Program-made: the position numbers and the translations under genes | Notes under the pieces: generated by a model | Database searches by the model: none | What the model saw: only the letters and a program-made list of their open reading frames with translations | Told to the model about the DNA's origin: nothing | From: Rhodanobacteraceae bacterium | Lineage (GTDB): Bacteria > Pseudomonadota > Gammaproteobacteria > Xanthomonadales > SZUA-5 | Length of the DNA stretch: 10,508 nucleotides | Direction: 5' to 3' | Assembly: GCA_003233535.1 (NCBI GenBank) | Contig: QIMA01000346.1 | Location: 1-10,508 of the forward strand | In this document: piece by piece, positions 5,262 through 10,508 of the stretch | Numbering within the stretch: position 1 is the stretch's first letter | Layout: the number at the start of each line of letters is the position of its first letter

Positions 5262-5262
5262 G
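5248..5262. repeat. GGGCTGAGGGCTGAG repeat supplying the rtcR stop codon
   Basis: An exact second copy of the 15-mer at 413-427. Here it encodes the last codons and the TGA of rtcR, so the repeat lies at the gene end. The converging permease/peptidase gene begins its stop 5 bases later, and there is no room for a terminator between them. Confidence 0.7.
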
Positions 5263-5266
5263 TTCG

Positions 5267-8200
5267 TCACTGCACCGTAACGCGCCTGCGATTGTCGCCT
5301 GAAACCCGATCAATCAGCTTGTAACTGGGGTCGAATCCGGCCTCATAGGGCTCCTGATCGAGCACGACTTCCAAGTTTACCGTTTGCTCGGTGATTCGAT
5401 GACGCTCCAAGTACAAAACTTCGCCCTGTTCCTGCTCGCCTTCCGGTTCGGCATACACGCCGACCTCGATCCACTCATCGAGTTCGGCCGGCGTTTCCTT
5501 GCCGACGCCGTCAGCGTAGAGCTTGGCAGCGGAAAGCTCCAATTTCAGCACAAATTTTCCGTCTTCGCGCGCGCTGGCTTCGGCACTGACTACCCGGTTG
5601 TCGTAGAAAGTGATCTTCTCGAACAGGTCGACAATCAGCCGCTCATGCTGCGGACCGGCTTCCTCGCGAATCAGCGTGAGCAGATCAACTGACGTGGGGT
5701 AAGGCGCGGCCTTGAATGCGTACCGCCCCAAGAATCGACTCAGCGCTCGATTCAGAGCGGCCTCGCCGATCTCATCACGCAACCGGTAAAACACCAGCGA
5801 ACCCTTGCGGTAGTGGATGTAGGGCTGATTTTCGACCCGATACAGCGGTAGCTCCTCGACCAATTCCGCGCCGCGAGCCGACAGGTAGCTATCCAGTTCG
5901 TACTTGAGGAACTTGCCGATCTTGTCACGACCGTACTTCTTCTCCATCACCATCAACGCCGAATACTGTGACAGCGACTCGCTGAGCATGGTGGAGCCCT
6001 GCACGTCGGCGCCGATCACCTGATGAGCCCACCACTGATGGGCCACTTCATGCGCGGTGACGTAGTAGACGTAGTCAATCGTCTCGGTGTCGCGCAAATC
6101 AGCGATAAAGCCGATGGATTCCGAGAACGGGATCGTGTTGGCAAAACTCTGCGCAAAGCGGGCGTAGCGCGGGAACTCTAAGATGCGCACCTGCTTGTGC
6201 TGATAGGGGCTGAAGTGCTCGCTGAAATAGCTCAGCGAATCCTGCGTACCTGCGATCATATTTTCGACGTTATAGGCGTGCGCCGGGTCGTAATAGATCT
6301 CGATTGGAATCCCGCGCCACTCGTCTTTCTTGACCTCCCAGCGAGCCGATAGATAGGCCCAAAATGGCAGCATCGGCTGGTCCATGGCGTATTCGAAGCA
6401 GCGTCGGCCGGCGCGCTCGAATTCGCGCTGCAAATAGCCGGGCGCCAAGGCGATTTGGTCCGGCGCTGTGCACACGGTGGTGCTGAAATCGATCCAGTCG
6501 CCGTCGTCAGTCAGATAATTGCGCGCATAGGCCGCGGTGTCCTCTAGCTTGGCCATCCGCGGAACCTCGCCCAGATCTCGCTTTCGTCGTTCGTTGCGAT
6601 CAACGATCTGCGCACTGGCGTTGTAGCCAAGCTGCGGCAGCAGGCTGGAGGTGAAGAAGCTCCCGTTGTGCACAATCTGAGTCTGGATTATGCCGTTGCC
6701 GAAACCGCGCTCGGCCCCGAAAATAACGAAGCGCAGGGTTTGCTCCTGACCAGGCTGCAGCGGCGGCTCTAGCTTGTAGATCCGATAGCCGAGCGGCTCA
6801 TCGTTGCTAATCAACTCCGCACCCGGCAGATCCAGCGATTCCAGCTCAACCAGGGGCTGCACCTGAACGTGCAGTTCGTCGATCGGCGTGGAGTGCGGAT
6901 TGATGATGCGGTATTCACCCTGGATACGGGCAGAGAGTTCTTCCGGTCGAATATCGACGTTCGCTCTGGCAGCCAAGATTTTTGGCTGCGGCAAATCCTT
7001 GTACTGGGCGTAGTCACGCTCGTAGCGCGCCTGCAGGTCCAAGGCTGCGTCGCTGGAAACGTAGCTGTTGACGACATTGGTGTTGTAGAAAATCCAGGCC
7101 CCACAGCTGACCCAGATGACCGCGACGACGGCGACTGTGACACCTAAGGGTCCGCGCATTTTCTGCATCGCCAAGCGCCGTCGGTCGGCCCAGCTACCGA
7201 CCTGCCCGCGGACCCACAGGGCGGCAGCGAACAGCAGTAACAGCAGCGCGAACAGGGACCAGTAGACGCTGAACCAGGCCCAACCCTTGAGATAGTGACC
7301 GAAGCCATTCATCGCCGAATAGGCGGCGATCGGCGCGCCCGCGAAGGTGTACAGATTGTGCTCATAGCCCATCGCTGCGAGCACGGTTTGACTGATGAAC
7401 ACGACGATTATGAGCAGGAAGCCGACGAATTTGTTCTGCGCATAAACCATCAGTGACATGGTCAGCAGCCCGATCAGCACGAAAGGCATTAGGCCGATGG
7501 GTAGCGACGTGGCGTAGACGCCGAGTTCGATCTCGTTGTAGCCGCGGATCAATTGGAAGCCAATGCCGCTGGCGACGCCAACCAAAGCGAACAGCACGAT
7601 CACGCCGATCAGCGCGGTGGACTTGGCCGCCAGGGGCACCCAGTTGGGCACCGGCATCGCGTCGACTACCTCATTCAACTTGGCCTGGCGCTCCTTAAAG
7701 ACCAGCTCGCCGGCATAGAAGATCACGATGAGAAACAGAAACAGCCCGGTAGATCCGGCCAGTGCCTGCAACATCAAATAGGTCACCGGATACACCCGCG
7801 TGTCGAACAAACTGTCGATAAAGCTGGCGCTGCCGATGAAGTTGATCACGCTGAACACCAACATGACCACGAAGGGCACACCGGTGAGCACGCCCAGCAG
7901 ATCAAAGCGCAGCTGTCGGCGGAACATCGCCCAGCTCGTACCGAACGTGAAGTTTGGGCGCACTCGCGGCGCTCGAGACGGACGAGTGCCGCGATCTGTT
8001 GATGCACGGGCTACAGGCTGCGCCGCGACGCCCTTGCGGGCCTTGCCGGTGCCGGCCTTGTTGGTCGAAAACAAGCGCACCATGAGGCCGATCATGACTA
8101 AGGAAATAGCCCCCCAAACGGCGCGGTTAGCGAGCAAATAGCCGCTGAACGCGGGCAGCTGAGTATTTAGGTCCTCGGCGGTCCAATAGCGCATGGTTTG

Positions 8201-8851
8201 CGCCAGTGCGCGAATCGCGAAGGGATCGGTCAGCGCCGCAATGCCGACATTGTCCAGGTCGCGGGTCATCGATCCGGTGATCAGCCACAACACGAAGAAA
8301 GCAAGAATGCCCAGGTAAACCATCAACAGGCTACGCGTGACTGCCGCTAGCAGAGCGAGTAGGGCACCGCCGAAAAGCAGGTTGGGCAGGACGATCACCA
8401 GCAGCGACCAGGCATACGGCAGCAGCGAGAATTCACCCAGGCGTTTGGGGTCGATCCACGGCATGAACTGACCGAGGATCATGCCTAGCCAGACGCAGAC
8501 GAAGATCGCCATGCAGGCCACGGTTCCTGCTGCAAAGCGACCCAACAGGTAATCACGAGCCTTGATCGGACTGGCGAAGAACAGATCTGCCGTACCTAGC
8601 TCAAAATCGCGGAGTATGCCGCCGGCAATGAAAATGGCGATTACGAACATCCCCAACAGCGAGAACGTGGCGGAAAAATTGACCACCGTCGACGGCGCGT
8701 TGCGCCACACGTTGCCGACCGAGCTGCCGATAGTGATGGCATCCGAACTCGTCGCACCGAAGGCCATCAAGCCAAAGATGGCGCCGATCAGCCAGAGCAG
8801 CGGCTGACGCAGTTGAAAACCAAACTCAAAGCGAAAAAACTCTCGAAACAT
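5267..8851 (-). CDS. ABC transporter permease fused to an M1-type zinc peptidase domain
   Basis: A 1194-residue fusion. Residues 1-260 form a first permease half of about six hydrophobic helices (for example near 18-34, 58-80, 103-128, 146-195, 241-261). A Lys/Arg/Pro-rich linker follows (262-300), then a second permease half (about 314-547), a further membrane helix (569-589) and a large soluble domain with an M1 peptidase core. The zinc motif is HEVAHQWW (934-941), with the third ligand probably E958 in MLSESLSQY. The usual GAMEN exopeptidase motif is absent; the matching stretch reads NTIPFSESIGF, so classical aminopeptidase activity is uncertain. The start is the ATG at 8851, with GGAA 8 bases upstream. 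The ATPase partner is encoded 98 bases upstream on the same strand. Similar fusions are annotated in Xanthomonadaceae and Shewanella (memory). Substrate unknown; the peptidase is probably periplasmic given the helix before it. Confidence 0.92.
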   Translation of the reverse strand: MFREFFRFEFGFQLRQPLLWLIGAIFGLMAFGATSSDAITIGSSVGNVWRNAPSTVVNFSATFSLLGMFVIAIFIAGGILRDFELGTADLFFASPIKARDYLLGRFAAGTVACMAIFVCVWLGMILGQFMPWIDPKRLGEFSLLPYAWSLLVIVLPNLLFGGALLALLAAVTRSLLMVYLGILAFFVLWLITGSMTRDLDNVGIAALTDPFAIRALAQTMRYWTAEDLNTQLPAFSGYLLANRAVWGAISLVMIGLMVRLFSTNKAGTGKARKGVAAQPVARASTDRGTRPSRAPRVRPNFTFGTSWAMFRRQLRFDLLGVLTGVPFVVMLVFSVINFIGSASFIDSLFDTRVYPVTYLMLQALAGSTGLFLFLIVIFYAGELVFKERQAKLNEVVDAMPVPNWVPLAAKSTALIGVIVLFALVGVASGIGFQLIRGYNEIELGVYATSLPIGLMPFVLIGLLTMSLMVYAQNKFVGFLLIIVVFISQTVLAAMGYEHNLYTFAGAPIAAYSAMNGFGHYLKGWAWFSVYWSLFALLLLLFAAALWVRGQVGSWADRRRLAMQKMRGPLGVTVAVVAVIWVSCGAWIFYNTNVVNSYVSSDAALDLQARYERDYAQYKDLPQPKILAARANVDIRPEELSARIQGEYRIINPHSTPIDELHVQVQPLVELESLDLPGAELISNDEPLGYRIYKLEPPLQPGQEQTLRFVIFGAERGFGNGIIQTQIVHNGSFFTSSLLPQLGYNASAQIVDRNERRKRDLGEVPRMAKLEDTAAYARNYLTDDGDWIDFSTTVCTAPDQIALAPGYLQREFERAGRRCFEYAMDQPMLPFWAYLSARWEVKKDEWRGIPIEIYYDPAHAYNVENMIAGTQDSLSYFSEHFSPYQHKQVRILEFPRYARFAQSFANTIPFSESIGFIADLRDTETIDYVYYVTAHEVAHQWWAHQVIGADVQGSTMLSESLSQYSALMVMEKKYGRDKIGKFLKYELDSYLSARGAELVEELPLYRVENQPYIHYRKGSLVFYRLRDEIGEAALNRALSRFLGRYAFKAAPYPTSVDLLTLIREEAGPQHERLIVDLFEKITFYDNRVVSAEASAREDGKFVLKLELSAAKLYADGVGKETPAELDEWIEVGVYAEPEGEQEQGEVLYLERHRITEQTVNLEVVLDQEPYEAGFDPSYKLIDRVSGDNRRRVTVQ

Positions 8852-8882
8852 AGCGGCATTCCATGTCGGTCTACGGGGCGAG

Positions 8883-8900
8883 AAGCGCCTGCTAGCGCTT
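8883..8900. other. Small hairpin between ATPase and permease genes
   Basis: AAGCGC-CTGCTA-GCGCTT is a perfect 6-bp inverted repeat in the 98-base gap between the two genes. There is no T-run, so it is not a standard terminator. It could affect mRNA stability between the two cistrons. Confidence 0.35.
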
Positions 8901-8949
8901 AGCGGGGTCCTGGTTGCCCAAGCGGCTGCTCGGGCGCTGCAAAACGGGC

Positions 8950-9828
8950 TCAGGCGGCCTGTTCGAACTCACGCAGGCGTTGGAAATACACGTCCTCCAG
9001 ATCCGGATCGACCTGCACGAACCCGTCGTCTGGCTGGGTTTCGCTATAGATATTGAGCACCGGACGGCCGCCGACCAGACGGGACGAGAGCACCGTGTGG
9101 TCGCGCTGGTAGCTAGGCAAACGGTCTTTGCTAACCACCTTGCGCCAGACCCGCTGCCGCAGGGTTTCGATCGCCTGCAGCGGTTCGCCACTGAGCAACA
9201 CTTCGCCCTCGCAGATGATCGCCATGCGCGGACACAAATCGGTGACGTCCTGAACGATATGGGTGGAGAGGATGATCACCACTTGTTCGCCAATTTCCGC
9301 TAGCAGATTCAAGAAACGATTGCGCTCTTCAGGATCAAGGCCAGCGGTTGGCTCGTCGACGATCACCAGCTTGGGGTCGCCAAGCAGCGCCTGGGCAATA
9401 CCGAAACGCTGACGCATGCCGCCAGAATAGGTGCCCAGTTTGCGCTTGCGCTGATCCCACAAATTTACCTGCTGGAGCAGCCCGTCGACCACTTCCTTGC
9501 GCTGCTTGCGCTCGGTCAGCCCCTTGAGCACGGCGAAATGGGTGAGCAAGTCTTCAGCGCTGGTTTTCGGATAGACGCCAAAGTCCTGCGGCAGGTAACC
9601 GAGAATGCGGCGAACTTTGTCCTTGTCGACCAACACATCCAGTCCGTCGAATGTCGCGCTGCCGCTGTCAGCTTCCTGCAGCGTGGCCAGCGTGCGCATC
9701 AGCGAAGACTTGCCCGCACCGTTGGGCCCGAGCAGGCCGAACATGCCCTTGGGAATGTCCAGGCTGACGTTCTTTAGCGCCTGCACGCCGTTTGGATAGG
9801 TTTTGCAAAGCTCAGAAATCTGCAGCAT
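8950..9828 (-). CDS. ABC transporter ATP-binding protein, partner of the permease/peptidase fusion
   Basis: A 292-residue cytoplasmic ATPase of the exporter-type (CcmA/YhaQ-like) single-domain class. Visible motifs: Walker A GPNGAGKS (34-41), Q-loop Q81 in GYLPQDFG, signature YSGGMRQR (134-141), Walker B LVIVDEP (154-160), D-loop AGLD, and switch histidine H190 in STH. Beyond about residue 215 there is an 80-residue C-terminal extension with no family motif that I recognise. The ATG at 9828 follows a weak GGTGG ribosome site. It precedes the fused permease/M1 gene on the same strand with a 98-base gap, so the two should form one transporter and probably one transcript. Its substrate cannot be deduced. 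Confidence 0.95.
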   Translation of the reverse strand: MLQISELCKTYPNGVQALKNVSLDIPKGMFGLLGPNGAGKSSLMRTLATLQEADSGSATFDGLDVLVDKDKVRRILGYLPQDFGVYPKTSAEDLLTHFAVLKGLTERKQRKEVVDGLLQQVNLWDQRKRKLGTYSGGMRQRFGIAQALLGDPKLVIVDEPTAGLDPEERNRFLNLLAEIGEQVVIILSTHIVQDVTDLCPRMAIICEGEVLLSGEPLQAIETLRQRVWRKVVSKDRLPSYQRDHTVLSSRLVGGRPVLNIYSETQPDDGFVQVDPDLEDVYFQRLREFEQAA

Positions 9829-9845
9829 GGGTCACCACCGCGCAA

Positions 9846-9859
9846 GAGTTGATCAACTC
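9846..9859. promoter_or_regulatory. 14-bp perfect palindrome, possible operator of the ABC/M1 operon
   Basis: GAGTTGATCAACTC is a perfect palindrome ending 18 bases upstream of the ATPase ATG. It lies about 17-19 bases downstream of a TTGACG (minus strand 9881-9876), so it overlaps where a -10 element would sit. That is a typical layout for repression. No regulator gene is in the window, and the -10 itself is poor. Confidence 0.4.
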
Positions 9860-10046
9860 ACAGGGTGGACGCGTGCGTCAACGGTGATGAGTGCATGAAG
9901 TCACGCCGTGCTGTTGGTCATGCCGGACGATTGGCAGGGGTGCGGATGGGTGCGCTGGGCCGTTGTTTCTGACGTGAGCGCGATTGAGCCATGCACAGAT
10001 GAGTCAGCTTGTGATCAATGCGCAGCGCAGCTGTTGCTGAATCAGA

Positions 10047-10129
10047 TCGCGCGCAAGCACGTTCCTACACAAGCTTAAAGCACCACCCAAAAAGGAAACT
10101 GCTTTTGGTAGGAACGAGCTTGCTCGCGA
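10047..10129. repeat. Inverted REP doublet (REPIN-like)
   Basis: Two 22-base arms, 10047-10068 and 10108-10129, are inverted copies that agree at 20 of 22 positions. They are separated by 39 bases. Each arm carries the GTAGGAACG-side tail and the CGAGCTTGCTCG-like palindrome of Pseudomonas-type REP sequences; the left arm is degenerate. Paired inverted REPs of this size are the form moved by RAYT proteins. They sit 42 bases beyond the stop of the minus-strand GNAT gene. Confidence 0.75.
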
Positions 10130-10170
10130 CGGCTCCCAGTACCTGCAAGCACCTTCCACCGAGTTCCGAT

Positions 10171-10508
10171 CTACGCCGATACCGCAGACACATCCAGACG
10201 GGTTCGTTGGCTGCCGCCAGCATCAAAATTTTCCACCGCTAACCAAGCCTCCAGAGATCGGCGCAAGACTGGCCATTCGCTATCGAGAATGGAGAACCAT
10301 GCGGTGTCGCGATTGCGACCCTTATAGACGCGCGCCTGCCGGTGGACGCCCTCGAAGCGAAAGCCCAGGCGCTCGGCCGCTCGCTTGGACGGCCCGTTGA
10401 GGTTGTCGCATTTCCACTCATAGCGGCGATAGCCGAGGCCGTCGAAGACGTGACGCATGAGCAAATAGTGCGCTTCGGTCGAGATGGTGGTGCGCGCAAT
10501 GGTTGGCG
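10171..10508 (-). CDS. GNAT family N-acetyltransferase (5' part cut by window edge)
   Basis: 112 codons of the C-terminal part are visible; the frame is open to the window end, so the start lies outside. The sequence [19 protein letters not shown], the WKCDNLN segment and [17 protein letters not shown] form the acetyl-CoA-binding core of RimJ/RimL-type GNAT enzymes, which transfer acetyl groups to amino termini or small amines. It continues [20 protein letters not shown], common in this subfamily, and ends after a short non-conserved tail. The substrate cannot be told. It lies on the same strand as the ABC genes but 342 bases away, with the REP doublet between, so it is probably a separate unit. 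Confidence 0.9.
   Translation of the reverse strand, partial: PTIARTTISTEAHYLLMRHVFDGLGYRRYEWKCDNLNGPSKRAAERLGFRFEGVHRQARVYKGRNRDTAWFSILDSEWPVLRRSLEAWLAVENFDAGGSQRTRLDVSAVSA

Larger units (their letters stand above)
9829..10170. other. Intergenic region with operator-like palindrome and REP doublet
   Basis: 342 bases between the GNAT gene end and the ATPase start. They hold a 14-bp palindrome (9846-9859), a possible minus-strand -35 TTGACG (9881-9876) and the inverted REP pair (10047-10129). A plus-strand frame at 10018-10242 runs through the REP pair and into the GNAT gene and is not credible. Confidence 0.6.

Noticed and set aside
10018..10242. 74-codon plus-strand frame
   Set aside because: It crosses the REP doublet and overlaps the GNAT gene; there is no coding signature.

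Overview
The window looks like a chromosomal segment of a moderately GC-rich gammaproteobacterium. Xanthomonadales (Lysobacterales) is my best guess. The basis is the REP-type palindromes of the Pseudomonas/Xanthomonad style, several dispersed intergenic repeats, E. coli-like RtcR/RtcB/RtcA proteins and an ABC-permease/M1-peptidase fusion of the kind seen in that order. The taxonomic call is inference; the window holds no marker gene.

Left half (1-5261): an RNA-repair locus. rtcR (3657-5261, +), a sigma54 enhancer-binding activator with an RNA-sensing CARF domain, is transcribed away from a minus-strand array. From its candidate sigma54 promoter (3510-3524) downstream this array holds: a 33-codon minigene that looks like the N-terminal stub of an Rsr/Ro60 (TROVE) protein; a tRNA-His(GTG)-like gene; a tRNA-Asp(GTC)-like gene; an unassigned structured RNA segment with a T-arm-like hairpin, ending in a terminator-like hairpin; rtcB (RNA ligase); an unnamed basic protein; and rtcA (RNA 3'-phosphate cyclase, cut by the window start). 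In the model known from enterobacteria, cleaved tRNA ends activate RtcR, which turns on RtcB and RtcA to seal or cyclise RNA ends. Here the same promoter would also make two tRNAs and possibly a further small RNA.

Right half (5267-9828): a minus-strand pair encoding an ABC ATPase (9828-8950) and a 1194-residue permease fused to a periplasmic M1-type peptidase (8851-5267). It converges on rtcR with a gap of only 5 bases. A 14-bp perfect palindrome lies just upstream of the ATPase start and may be an operator.

Right edge (9829-10508): an intergenic region with two inverted REP sequences (a REPIN-like doublet), then the 3' part of a GNAT acetyltransferase gene on the minus strand.

The intergenic spaces of the rtc locus are wide and filled with short dispersed repeats (a GGGCTGAG tandem, CCAGT-rich blocks, a REP copy). 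This suggests an operon that has been reshuffled, has lost most of rsr, and has kept its tRNA-like genes.
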